A stretch of 64,000 nucleotides of DNA, taken from Gammaproteobacteria bacterium. Lineage in GTDB: Bacteria; Pseudomonadota; Gammaproteobacteria; Ga0077536. A model generated the notes under the pieces. That model saw nothing but the letters and a program-made list of their open reading frames with translations. It searched no databases and had not been told where the DNA came from. The translations under genes were made by a program, and so were the position numbers. Below are positions 35,120 to 43,740 of the stretch, piece after piece. Position 1 is the stretch's first letter; every line of letters starts with the position of its first letter. The stretch covers positions 1-64,000 of the forward strand of contig JACKNH010000017.1 in assembly GCA_024234975.1 (NCBI GenBank). The letters run 5' to 3'.

Positions 35120-35460
35120 TGCATCGTCGGTTCAGCATTGCAGCGCGCCTGAAATGCGCCGCCGGCATCATCGCCGCTTGCGCGATGGCGCTTGCCAGCA
35201 CCCATGCCGCCGCGCTGGATGGCCAGCAGGTATTTGAGACTACCTGCGTGTATTGTCACGGCCCGAACGGCAACGGGACAAAGATGCTGGCCAAGCGCCT
35301 GGGCGAGGACAAATCACTGCTCGTACAGCGTACCGACCTGCAGCCGGCCTACATCAAGGCCGTGGTGCGCAACGGCATCGGCAGCATGCCCTGGTATCGA
35401 TACAGCGAATTGCCGGATGCCCAGTTGGAGGCGGTCATCGACTACCTGACCCATCGGTGA
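35119..35460 (+). CDS. Cytochrome c subunit of the 4-alkylphenol-type dehydrogenase
   Basis: A 113-residue class I cytochrome c with a signal peptide and heme site C43-V-Y-C46-H47. A distal Met is likely in G-I-G-S-M-P-W. Size and position match the small cytochrome subunit of p-cresol methylhydroxylase or eugenol hydroxylase, which takes electrons from the flavin. ATG 35119 is preferred to GTG 35116 because GGAGGGGA then has normal spacing; the ATG shares one base with the flavoprotein stop, so synthesis is coupled. The partner lacks an obvious signal, so cofolding in the periplasm would need a special export route, as in PCMH. Confidence 0.88.
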   Translation: MHRRFSIAARLKCAAGIIAACAMALASTHAAALDGQQVFETTCVYCHGPNGNGTKMLAKRLGEDKSLLVQRTDLQPAYIKAVVRNGIGSMPWYRYSELPDAQLEAVIDYLTHR

Positions 35461-35465
35461 GGTGA

Positions 35466-35486
35466 CACGCGCGCCGTACGCGCGTG
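35466..35486. terminator. Hairpin after the cytochrome c gene
   Basis: Perfect 8-bp stem CACGCGCG/CGCGCGTG with a 5-base loop, right after the cytochrome c stop in the gap to a convergent gene. No T-run follows. Confidence 0.45.
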
Positions 35487-35502
35487 CCACTGGGCTATCA
35501 GC

Positions 35503-35526
35503 GTGCTGCCCTGATCAGGGCAGCAC
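35503..35526. repeat. 24-base perfect palindrome
   Basis: GTGCTGCCCTGA and its exact complement lie back to back with no loop. The palindrome overlaps the last codons of the minus-strand OmpA-like gene. It could act as a bidirectional transcription stop or as a protein site. Confidence 0.55.
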
Positions 35527-36384
35527 TTCGATGGTGGCCCGCCGCAGTTCGAAGTCGCGCACACCACCTTGGTCCTCGGCAGCTTCGTTCCATGCGACTT
35601 CCATGCGGTCCGCGGGGAATTCGAAGAAGGCGAAGATGTCGGCAATCTTCTGCGCGCGTGCCCGGGCCAGGCCGGTTTGTTCTTCGACCACACCACCGGT
35701 GGATAACACGGTGCGCCCCCGGTAGCCGGTGATCTTCACTTTGCTGGCGTCGATCTCGGCGGCATAGCGCGCCGCCTCATCCACCGTCCGCTGCTCGAGC
35801 GGGAACGGCAGATAATTCGAATCAAAGAAGTAGTTCACCTGGAAGGTCCGCGCGGCGCGCTTCTCAACAGCGGCGGCATACGCGGCAGCCAGTTCGTCGC
35901 GGCTCGGCCCCCGTGAGACACGGATTGCCGTGGTTTCGCGCGGCCCCGGCGGATCGCCATCCGGCCCGATGGGACGCGGCCCCTTGGTGCGATAGCCTTC
36001 GCCCGGCACAACCTTGCCGCAACCCGGCGTGACATCGGTCATCGGCGACAACTTTGCTTCGCGCAGCACGATACCACCACAGATACGTGGTTCGTCGGTG
36101 ACCGTACCTTCGACCAGCATCTCGTGATTGACCATGCCGGCAAACGGAAACACCGTGGCGCCGCCGCCACGGCCGGTCTGTACCGTCAGGTAATAGCGCT
36201 CACCTTCATACTCCGCAACCCAGCACGGCACGTCCTCGGTATCCATGATGATGGGACAGGTGACGAAATTGCGTTGCGACGCCGGCGCCTTGAGATTCGC
36301 GGTGTCTTCAGCGATTGCATAATGCATTGCGGTCAGCAACATGCATGGCAACAGTTTCCGGACCAGTAAATCGCGTGCCTTCAT
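35515..36384 (-). CDS. Exported protein with OmpA-like C-terminal domain (copy 1)
   Basis: A 289-residue protein: signal peptide (H-Y-A-I-A), an N-terminal domain with two Cys pairs (F-V-T-C-P-I-I-M, V-P-C-W, I-C-G-G, G-C-G-K), and a Pro-rich linker. A C-terminal OmpA-like domain (about 185-285) has N-Y-F-F-D-S, I-T-G-Y-R-G and R-A-R-A-Q-K-I. The domain may contact peptidoglycan, anchoring a periplasmic redox complex. A paralogue with the same N-terminal Cys pattern lies two genes upstream. AAAGGTGG precedes the ATG. It is the last gene of a minus-strand operon with two di-heme cytochromes. Confidence 0.75.
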   Translation of the reverse strand: MKARDLLVRKLLPCMLLTAMHYAIAEDTANLKAPASQRNFVTCPIIMDTEDVPCWVAEYEGERYYLTVQTGRGGGATVFPFAGMVNHEMLVEGTVTDEPRICGGIVLREAKLSPMTDVTPGCGKVVPGEGYRTKGPRPIGPDGDPPGPRETTAIRVSRGPSRDELAAAYAAAVEKRAARTFQVNYFFDSNYLPFPLEQRTVDEAARYAAEIDASKVKITGYRGRTVLSTGGVVEEQTGLARARAQKIADIFAFFEFPADRMEVAWNEAAEDQGGVRDFELRRATIEVLP

Positions 36385-36518
36385 AGAACCACCTTTTAAG
36401 TTAACCACCCGGTTGCCACCGTCTCATGCGGTGTATTGGCAACTATGCTTGCTGTAACCCGCCAGAGCCCTGGCAGTGGCTACAACGCGCCCCTCCCTGC
36501 GTTGTCGCAGCCTGCCAC

Positions 36519-38093
36519 TTACAGCACGGACAGGAAGTTGATCAGATCCTCGCGTTCCTGGTCAGTCAATTCCATGGTGAAGCGGGCGTTGTAGTAATCC
36601 ACCACGGCGGCAATATCCTTGGCCGATCCGTTGGAAAAATACGGCGCACGCGCACTCATGCCGCGCATGGGTTGCATGACCAGCGAACCGATGTCGTGAC
36701 ACAGCCCTGTCAGCAAGGCCCGGCCCGGATCGTGGGTATAGACTTCACGCCCGGCGAACGGATGCGGTCGCGCTTCGGGTTTGCAGGTCAGCTTGAACAA
36801 CGGCAAATGGCTGTTTTCCAGCACCTCGCCCGCGTTCGCCCAGGGCTCATTGTTGACGCCGAGATCCATGACGCCGGGTGCGAAATCATTACCGGTCATG
36901 TGGACACTGTGGCAGATGACACAGGTCCGCTTGTACGGGTTGCCCATACCTATCGAATTGAACCCGGTGACTTCGCTGATCCAGATGGGGCGTTCAAGAA
37001 AGATTTGATTACCGCGCGCCACCGAAGCCCGGAACGCTTCGCGATCATTGGCGGGTTTGTCTTTTTCCCATGCCTCGAACGTCATGAATGTCGGCGAGCG
37101 CCAGTTGTTACCGTTGATGATGGAGCGTCCGCTGGCCAGCGCATATGGCCCCAATGCCGGGGGCGCGCCGGTCTCCACCAGCGAGCCACCGACATTGTGC
37201 GAAATCTGCGCCGAGTACACCTGGCTTTCGTAATCCTTGATCTGTGCGATGACCTCGTCGGTGAGCTCGCCATTCATCCCCTGCATGTGATTGCGTATTG
37301 CATCCTGCATCTGGACTTCCAGCGTATCGGCGCGACCGTCGGACATGATCGGCAGGCCGGTATGCTTGCCGGTTGCAGGGTCAACCGGCAACGGAACGCC
37401 GGTCTTGTTGTTGAAGCGGCCGGACAAGTCGTAGGACGGATCGACCACGTAGCGCAGGTTGGTTGTCGGCCGCACGCGGCGGTAGACGGAAATAGTCGGG
37501 TTGGCGGACTTCAAACCGTATTCCGCATCCAGGTTGCAGCCTGCCGGATCCTTGACCACTTCAATCGTGAACTCGGGTTCGCGCGCGGCAAACGCGTCGA
37601 ACTGTTTCTTGTACGGCCACGGCATCGCGACCCGGATCAGTCCGTGCTCCAACAGCATTGAATGCGAAGCAGGATCAGCGGGCGGCAGGTTGGGACAATT
37701 CGCGCCATCGACCATCGCGAACAACGGATCCTTGCCGCCGGATTCGGCCCAACGCTCGGTGACTGTTTTCAGCGAGAGACTGAAGCCATCGGACGGCTGA
37801 TGACAGGTCACACAGGCACGGCCATTCGCGCCGATGGGTTCAAAGAACGGGTGCCCCCTGGTATTCACAGCACCATCGGCGTTGACGATGCCAAGCGCAC
37901 CGTTGGCATTTCGGATGGCCATTTGCGCGGGCATGGTCTCGCCGCTACCCGGGCGCCACCAGAACGCATCCTGTGCCGCCGGTGGCTGCACCGCAGGTTG
38001 CGCCGCCGTCGCTACCGCTGAAATCCCCGCCAGCGCCGCCGCCAGCAGGGAACCTGCACCGGTTCGAAGTTTCGTATTTTTCTGCTTGTTCAT
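36519..38093 (-). CDS. Di-heme cytochrome c (peroxidase/MauG-like, copy 1)
   Basis: A 524-residue periplasmic protein with two heme-c motifs, C94-V-T-C97-H98 and a later R-T-C-V-I-C-H. It is larger than bacterial cytochrome c peroxidase (about 330 residues) and resembles the long MauG/CcpA-type branch. The usual H-N-G-S loop near the C terminus reads F-S-N-G-S, so one expected ligand-side His is absent. The end is D-L-I-N-F-L-S-V-L, identical in its paralogue. GGAG is 8 bases before ATG 38093. It may pass electrons to or from the neighbouring flavocytochrome or oxidise an aromatic substrate (inference). Confidence 0.85.
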   Translation of the reverse strand: MNKQKNTKLRTGAGSLLAAALAGISAVATAAQPAVQPPAAQDAFWWRPGSGETMPAQMAIRNANGALGIVNADGAVNTRGHPFFEPIGANGRACVTCHQPSDGFSLSLKTVTERWAESGGKDPLFAMVDGANCPNLPPADPASHSMLLEHGLIRVAMPWPYKKQFDAFAAREPEFTIEVVKDPAGCNLDAEYGLKSANPTISVYRRVRPTTNLRYVVDPSYDLSGRFNNKTGVPLPVDPATGKHTGLPIMSDGRADTLEVQMQDAIRNHMQGMNGELTDEVIAQIKDYESQVYSAQISHNVGGSLVETGAPPALGPYALASGRSIINGNNWRSPTFMTFEAWEKDKPANDREAFRASVARGNQIFLERPIWISEVTGFNSIGMGNPYKRTCVICHSVHMTGNDFAPGVMDLGVNNEPWANAGEVLENSHLPLFKLTCKPEARPHPFAGREVYTHDPGRALLTGLCHDIGSLVMQPMRGMSARAPYFSNGSAKDIAAVVDYYNARFTMELTDQEREDLINFLSVL

Positions 38094-38187
38094 GCCTGCC
38101 ACTCCGGAAGTCGATCAGATAACGTTTTGTTGGCGTTACTGGATCTTGATTGCCACGTACGGCCGGTTCGCTGCGAGCGTTATGCTT

Positions 38188-38985
38188 TCAGCGTTTTTCC
38201 GGCGTGATTGTCAGTTTGATGTAGCGATTGTTCTCGTCGGTCCGCCCGTCCGCGGGCAGCGGTTCGCCCATGGGCTTGATCGAAACCCGGGTCGCCGTCG
38301 GCAGCTCCGCCACGGCCAGCCAGCGGCGGATCAACCGTTCGCGTCGCATCACGGCCGACGGGTCTTCGTTGATCACTTCGCCACTGGACAGCTTTGCACT
38401 GCCACGCGAGATCACGATGTCGATGGCGCTGGCCTTGCTGACCTTTGCATACTCGATTGCCCTGGCAAGCACACCGAACTCGCGGGCAATCAGTCCGTCA
38501 TCATCGAAAGTGAACGAGAGAGAAAACTCCTTCACCGCAAACGGCGGCTCCGGCGGTGGCGGTGGCGCCCTGCGGGGCGCCGATCCGGGAACTTCGCCAT
38601 TGGGCCCCGCGCCGCGCTCGGCATGCGGCGCGACAATACCGGGTTCGGCCGGCAGAATCGTATTGCACGCCGGATCCACCGTCGGTAACACCGAAGTCGC
38701 GATGGGCTTGATCTCCAGGCCGCCGCAGACCGTATCACCGCTCAGATAACCTTCCACCAGTACCTTGTGATTGAGTTGCGGCGGAAACCAATCCGCACCG
38801 ATGTCCTGCTGGATGCCGAGGTAATAAGTGGTGCCGGCATTGTCAGCGAGGAAACACGGCACAGTGGCGGTATCGCGGACCACCGGGCAGGCGACAAAAC
38901 TGATGCGCTCGCCTTCGGCCACCGCAAAGTGACCCACCAGCATGGCAGTGACCAACAGCGACGTGCGCGCCATGGTCATTGGCAT
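38188..38985 (-). CDS. Exported protein with OmpA-like C-terminal domain (copy 2)
   Basis: A 265-residue paralogue of the protein at 35515-36384. It has a signal peptide, the same N-terminal Cys arrangement (F-V-A-C-P-V-V-R, V-P-C-F, V-C-G-G, A-C-N), a proline run (P-P-P-P-P-E-P-P) and an OmpA-like end with L-S-F-T-F-D-D. GAGGG lies 6-7 bases before ATG 38985. The upstream di-heme cytochrome gene ends 17 bases away, so the two form a gene pair matching the downstream pair. Confidence 0.72.
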   Translation of the reverse strand: MPMTMARTSLLVTAMLVGHFAVAEGERISFVACPVVRDTATVPCFLADNAGTTYYLGIQQDIGADWFPPQLNHKVLVEGYLSGDTVCGGLEIKPIATSVLPTVDPACNTILPAEPGIVAPHAERGAGPNGEVPGSAPRRAPPPPPEPPFAVKEFSLSFTFDDDGLIAREFGVLARAIEYAKVSKASAIDIVISRGSAKLSSGEVINEDPSAVMRRERLIRRWLAVAELPTATRVSIKPMGEPLPADGRTDENNRYIKLTITPEKR

Positions 38986-39002
38986 TTCAACCCTCTTCCG
39001 CC

Positions 39003-40538
39003 TCACAGCACGCTCAGGAAATTGATCAAGTCCTGCCTCTCCTGTTCGCTGTAGCCGATATTGAAACGCCGGTCGTAGTAGTCAACGATTTCGGCGATGG
39101 ATTTCGCTGATCCGTTGGCGAAGTACGGCGCCCGTGCGGCCAACCCGCGCATCTGCTGCATGGTGATGGCGCCGATATCCACACAACGGCCTGATATCAG
39201 GGCGCGTCCCGGATCATGGGTATAGACGACCGTGCCGAGGTACGGATGGGTCTTGTAGCCCGGCTTGCAGGTCAGCTTGAACACCGGCAGCGGTGAGTCT
39301 TCGGTGAATGTCCGTGGCCCATTCCAGGTCGGATAATTGGTGGTGCCGAGATCAACCCAGCCGGGCGCGAGATCCATGCCCGTCATGCGTGCGTTGTGGC
39401 ACGTCGCACAAGTGCGTTTGAGCGGATTGCCCAGACCGATGGAATTGATATGCGTGGTGTCCTTGAGCCAGAACTGGCGCAGGAAAAAGACATCGCTGCC
39501 GCGGGCTACAGACGCCTTGAATTCGTCGGCGCCATCTGCGCTGCCATCGAAATCCTCACGTTTCCAGCTTTCGTAGAAACCGAACACCGGGTTGTGCAGA
39601 TTGTCCCCCAGCCCCGGCACACCGTTGGCAACGGCAACCGGGCCGAGTGAATCCGGGGCGGAAGGCGTTTCAAATGAACCGGCAAATTCGTTGTATGCCT
39701 GGGCGACATACACCTGCGCTTCGAAGTCCGTGATCTGCTTGAGTTGGGCTTCGCTCAATCTTCCCTGGGTCTGCAGATGACCCAGCCCGGCATTGATGGC
39801 CTGTTGCTTCAATGTCGGTTCGCGCGCATCGGCCATGATGTTCATCGTTGACGGGTAGCCGGTTTCCGGATCCCGGTCCAGCGGCGTGCCATCCTTGATG
39901 TTGAAACCCAGGCCCGGCCCGCGTGGATACGCGAAATATTTGAAATTGGCCACCGGCCGCGGCCGCCGATAGACCGATACCGTGGGTGTGGCGCTGGTGA
40001 TGCCGTATTCGGAATCGCTGTTGCAATGAACCGGATCGCTGACGAGCTCAAGATCGTATTCCGGTTCGATCACCGCACCGTTGGCGTCCCGCGGCGGCCA
40101 CGGCAGTCCGATGCGGAACAGACCTCGCTCCAGCAGCAGGGAATGCGAGGAAGCCTCGCCGCGCGGCTGGTTGGGGCAGTTGGCGCCATCCACTTCAGCG
40201 AAAATCGGATCGCGGCCGGCGGTGGCCTGCCATCGGCGCTGTACCGTGGCAACCGAGATACTCATTCCATCAGACGGCTGGTGACATGAAACGCAGGCGC
40301 GGCCGTTGCTGCCAAGTGGTTCGAAGAAGGCATGGCCTTTGGTTTCGAGCACGCCTGCCTGATTGAAGACACCGAGCATGCCGCCGGCGTTGCTGTAATT
40401 GGCGCGTTCCGGCAGCGGCGTGCCCTGGCCCGGCGACCACCAGTCATCAATTCGTTCGGATTGCTGTGCGGATAGTGCAGCCGGCAGCGTCAATGCCGCG
40501 GCCATCACCGCACGTGCCATGGTTCGACCTGAAATCAC
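39003..40538 (-). CDS. Di-heme cytochrome c (peroxidase/MauG-like, copy 2)
   Basis: About 511 residues, closely related to the copy at 36519-38093 along its whole length. Heme motifs are C82-V-S-C85-H86 and R-T-C-A-T-C-H, followed by the same L-F-K-L-T-C-K-P-like segment (here V-F-K-L-T-C-K-P) and an identical C-terminal D-L-I-N-F-L-S-V-L. The H-N-G-S loop reads F-A-N-G-S. GTG 40538 sits after GGGGGAG and gives Arg residues before the hydrophobic signal; ATG 40520 with AGGT is an alternative. It is the first gene of the four-gene operon and divergent from TonB receptor 2. Confidence 0.83.
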   Translation of the reverse strand: MISGRTMARAVMAAALTLPAALSAQQSERIDDWWSPGQGTPLPERANYSNAGGMLGVFNQAGVLETKGHAFFEPLGSNGRACVSCHQPSDGMSISVATVQRRWQATAGRDPIFAEVDGANCPNQPRGEASSHSLLLERGLFRIGLPWPPRDANGAVIEPEYDLELVSDPVHCNSDSEYGITSATPTVSVYRRPRPVANFKYFAYPRGPGLGFNIKDGTPLDRDPETGYPSTMNIMADAREPTLKQQAINAGLGHLQTQGRLSEAQLKQITDFEAQVYVAQAYNEFAGSFETPSAPDSLGPVAVANGVPGLGDNLHNPVFGFYESWKREDFDGSADGADEFKASVARGSDVFFLRQFWLKDTTHINSIGLGNPLKRTCATCHNARMTGMDLAPGWVDLGTTNYPTWNGPRTFTEDSPLPVFKLTCKPGYKTHPYLGTVVYTHDPGRALISGRCVDIGAITMQQMRGLAARAPYFANGSAKSIAEIVDYYDRRFNIGYSEQERQDLINFLSVL

Positions 40539-40597
40539 ATCCCCTCCCCCGCCCGGCCGGTGCAACGTCGCAAAGCCGCGTTTGAATAGTTATATCG

Positions 40598-40624
40598 GAA
40601 ACAGTTTATTTTGCAAACGATTTC
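40598..40624. promoter_or_regulatory. Imperfect inverted repeat before TonB receptor 2
   Basis: GAAA-ca-GTTT-N7-AAAC-ga-TTTC: 8 of 10 arm positions are symmetric. It lies between the divergent cytochrome operon and receptor gene, about 180 bases before the receptor start. Its inner half-sites match the dyad at 26560-26574. Candidate operator for both operons. Confidence 0.45.
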
Positions 40625-40802
40625 TATATACAATGGATTCACCCGCGTGCCGGTCGATGTGCAACGCATTCAGGGACTGCCGGTCAGCGGGGAGGAAAAC
40701 GCTTCCGGACGCTACGACAAGTTGACTCCGACACCATCGGGGCCGGGCAACGGGCGACGTTTTCAATCAGGCTTTTTCGTGAAATTCTTGGGGGGATTTG
40801 CA

Positions 40803-43613
40803 ATGGGTAGAAATTCGATCACACCACGGCTGCCGACGAAGTTCCGCACTTCCCGGCTGGCGCTTGCCGTGCTGGCGGGCTGTGTCGGCGGCGTGGCTGC
40901 TGCACAGCAACCGGTGTCCGATGTCGTGACGGTATCGGCCAGCCGCATCAAGCAGGATGGTTTCAGCGCGCCGACACCGGTGTCGGTGCTGTCAGAGGAT
41001 TACCTCGATCGGACGGCACCGGTCGATATTTCCGAAGCGCTGTCGCAGGTACCGCAGTTCAGCACCACCAGCCAGCCGTCGACCGCCGTGCAATATGCCA
41101 GCCTGCGTGACATCGGCGCCAACCGTACGCTGTTTCTGCTTGACGGACGCCGCCATGTGCCGACCTACACCGATGGTGTCGTCGACCTGACCACGATTCC
41201 CACCGCGCTGGTGTCGCGGACCGAAATCGTCACCGGCGGTGCGTCTGCATCCTGGGGCTCCGATGCAGTGGCCGGCGTGGTCAACCTGATCCTGAAGGAG
41301 GATCTGGTCGGTATCGAAGGGACGGTACAAGGCGGTATTTCCGACTACAGCGATGACGAGACCACCAGTGCGTCAGTCGCCGGCGGTTTCAATTTCGCCA
41401 ATGGCAACGGCCATGTGCTGGCGGGTGTGGAATATGCGAAGGCCTGGGGAATTCCCGGCTTTCTCTACCCGGACGAGTCCCGCCCCTACGGCGGCCGCGG
41501 CCGCGTCTCCAACAGCAATTTCGCCAATGCCCCGCAATTCATCTACGCCGAAGATGTCCGTCGCGCCGACGTTTACGACGGCGGCATCATCACCAGCGGA
41601 CCGTTACAGGGCACGATATTCCTGCCCGATGGCGTGACCGGCCAGTTCCAGTATGGCGAACGCTATGGCAACAACATGATCGGCGGCGGTTCCAATCCGT
41701 TCGAGCCACCGGATCCCGGCGGCAACGCCAAAGCCCCGTATGAACGCTTCGCCGCATTGACCCGCATCAACTACCAGTTCACCGATGCACTGGCCGGGTA
41801 TGCCGAGTTCAATTACAGCCGCTCGATTTCCAACGGTTTGTCGATTCTCGGCCGTAACCAGGGGACGTACACCAACAACAATCCGTCGTGTACGACCACC
41901 CGCTATACCGGGCCACGCTTCGGCAACATCGCGGTGCCCATCGATAACGCGTTCCTGCCAGCGTCACTGGTCAATGCAATGACCACCGCCGGCATCAACT
42001 GTTTCAATTTCGGTCGCAGCTTCCGCGAAGAAGGCATGGGCTACTTCCATACCAGTGAAGGCTCACCCAACATTTACCGCGGCGTGCTCGGGCTGGAAGG
42101 CGATATCAACGATAACTGGTCGTGGGACGCCTACGTGCAATACGGCGACGCGTCGTTCCAGCAGCGGCGCGAAGGCAATATCCACAGCGTACGTTTCCAG
42201 GCTGCGGCCGATGCCGTGCGCGACGTAAACGGTAACATCGTCTGCCGTATCAATATTGACGCCAATACCGCCAACGATGATTCGGCCTGCGTACCGTTCA
42301 ACATGTTCGGTGCCGGTGCCCCGTCACCGGCGGCCATTGCCTACGTGACCGGCACCTCGATGCTGGACCAGGATATCGAGCAGCTGGTCGGCGCCTTCAA
42401 CGTGCAGGGAGCGATCTACGAGGGCTGGGCCGGCGACTGGACACTGGCAGCCGGCGCCGAATACCGCAAGGAAGAGGTATACGCCACGGTCGACCCTGAT
42501 TCGGAAGCGACGCGCTGGCAGACTTCCAACCGTCAGGGCATCGAGGGCGATTACGACGTCAAGGAACTCTACGGTGAGTTGGCCGTACCACTGGTGCGCG
42601 ACAAGGAAATGGCCCAGGCACTGGACCTGAACCTGGCGCTGCGCTACACGGATTACAGCAGCTCCGGCGGCGTCACCACCTGGAAAGCCGGCGCGACCTG
42701 GGAATTGAACGACCAGGTGCGCTTGCGTGGTACGTATTCGCGTGACATCCGTGCCGGAAACCTCAACGAGTTGTTCGCCCCGCGGCTCATCAACATCCGC
42801 AACATCACCAACCCGTTGACCAGCGTCACGATACCGGTGCAGATCATCACCAGTGGTAACCCGGAAGTCGCGCCGGAAAAAGCGGATACGATCACCGCCG
42901 GCATCGTGTTGTCACCGGATTTTGCGCCGGGCCTGCAGATGTCACTCGATTACTACAACATTGATATCTCCGGTCAGATCGGCACGGTCGGCTTCCAGGA
43001 TATCGTCGACCAGTGTTTCATCCAGAACGTGCAGGTGTTCTGCGACCAGATCACGCTGACCGGCAATACGATCTCCAGCATCGACATCAAGTTCCTGAAC
43101 CTGGATCGCTTTCAGACCAGCGGCCTGGACATCGAAGCGTCGTATAACTTCGATATGGATCAGCTGTTCGATGCCGGCCGCGGCAACGTATCCATGCGGG
43201 TGCTGGCCACCTATGTTGATGAACGCAAGATCACCTTCCTGACCAACGGCTCTGTGCAGGAAACCGCCGGTGAATTCCAGACGCCACACTGGAAAGTGTT
43301 CTGGCAGCTGAACTATTCAGTGGGTGACTTCCGGGTTGGGCTGGATTGGCGCTGGTACGGCGGTGGCAACATCGACAACGACTTGATCGAAGGCTTCAAC
43401 GGCCCGCAGGGTACGAACATCAACGACTTGCCGTCGGTACATTACACCGCGCTGAACGCTGCTTACGACCTGCCGCTGAAAGGCGATAGCAAGCTGGAGT
43501 TCTTCCTGCGGGTGGATAACCTGTTCGACAAGGCGCCACCATTCCCGCTGCGCAACGCGTTCAATGACAACTACGGTCGTGGTTATCGCGCCGGCATCCG
43601 ATTTGCCTATTAA
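40803..43613 (+). CDS. TonB-dependent receptor 2
   Basis: A 936-residue outer-membrane receptor: signal peptide (G-V-A-A-A-Q), D-V-V-T-V-S-A-S-R-I TonB-box region, and a plug with R-T-L-F-L-L-D-G-R-R and W-G-S-D-A-V-A-G-V-V-N. The barrel ends in G-I-R-F-A-Y. TGGGGGGAT lies 6-7 bases before ATG 40803; a longer frame from 40611 adds no signal-like sequence. Cargo unknown; the position opposite the di-heme cytochrome operon suggests the same substrate route. A hairpin follows the stop. Confidence 0.93.
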   Translation: MGRNSITPRLPTKFRTSRLALAVLAGCVGGVAAAQQPVSDVVTVSASRIKQDGFSAPTPVSVLSEDYLDRTAPVDISEALSQVPQFSTTSQPSTAVQYASLRDIGANRTLFLLDGRRHVPTYTDGVVDLTTIPTALVSRTEIVTGGASASWGSDAVAGVVNLILKEDLVGIEGTVQGGISDYSDDETTSASVAGGFNFANGNGHVLAGVEYAKAWGIPGFLYPDESRPYGGRGRVSNSNFANAPQFIYAEDVRRADVYDGGIITSGPLQGTIFLPDGVTGQFQYGERYGNNMIGGGSNPFEPPDPGGNAKAPYERFAALTRINYQFTDALAGYAEFNYSRSISNGLSILGRNQGTYTNNNPSCTTTRYTGPRFGNIAVPIDNAFLPASLVNAMTTAGINCFNFGRSFREEGMGYFHTSEGSPNIYRGVLGLEGDINDNWSWDAYVQYGDASFQQRREGNIHSVRFQAAADAVRDVNGNIVCRINIDANTANDDSACVPFNMFGAGAPSPAAIAYVTGTSMLDQDIEQLVGAFNVQGAIYEGWAGDWTLAAGAEYRKEEVYATVDPDSEATRWQTSNRQGIEGDYDVKELYGELAVPLVRDKEMAQALDLNLALRYTDYSSSGGVTTWKAGATWELNDQVRLRGTYSRDIRAGNLNELFAPRLINIRNITNPLTSVTIPVQIITSGNPEVAPEKADTITAGIVLSPDFAPGLQMSLDYYNIDISGQIGTVGFQDIVDQCFIQNVQVFCDQITLTGNTISSIDIKFLNLDRFQTSGLDIEASYNFDMDQLFDAGRGNVSMRVLATYVDERKITFLTNGSVQETAGEFQTPHWKVFWQLNYSVGDFRVGLDWRWYGGGNIDNDLIEGFNGPQGTNINDLPSVHYTALNAAYDLPLKGDSKLEFFLRVDNLFDKAPPFPLRNAFNDNYGRGYRAGIRFAY

Positions 43614-43643
43614 GGGAAGGTTCTGACTCCCTGAGGCATCGAG

Positions 43644-43707
43644 TTCAGCGCTGCGTTCCGGCCTCCGGCTTCTGGTCCGAGGGGCCGGACCGGGACGCAG
43701 TGTTGAA
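43644..43707 (+). repeat. Long imperfect hairpin after TonB receptor 2
   Basis: Arms TTCAGCGCTGCGTTCCGGCC and the complement of GGCCGGACCGGGACGCAGTG enclose about 20 bases, with a few mismatches and a 3-base bulge. The GGGGCCGGACCGG part also occurs in the repeat element at 28752-28764. It may serve as terminator or dispersed repeat. Confidence 0.5.
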
Positions 43708-43740
43708 ACCGAAACCCTGCGGCACAGGTGCCGCAGCGGT

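Noticed and set aside
36426..37661. 411-codon plus-strand frame
   Set aside because: It is antisense to di-heme cytochrome copy 1, whose two CxxCH motifs make the minus strand the coding one.
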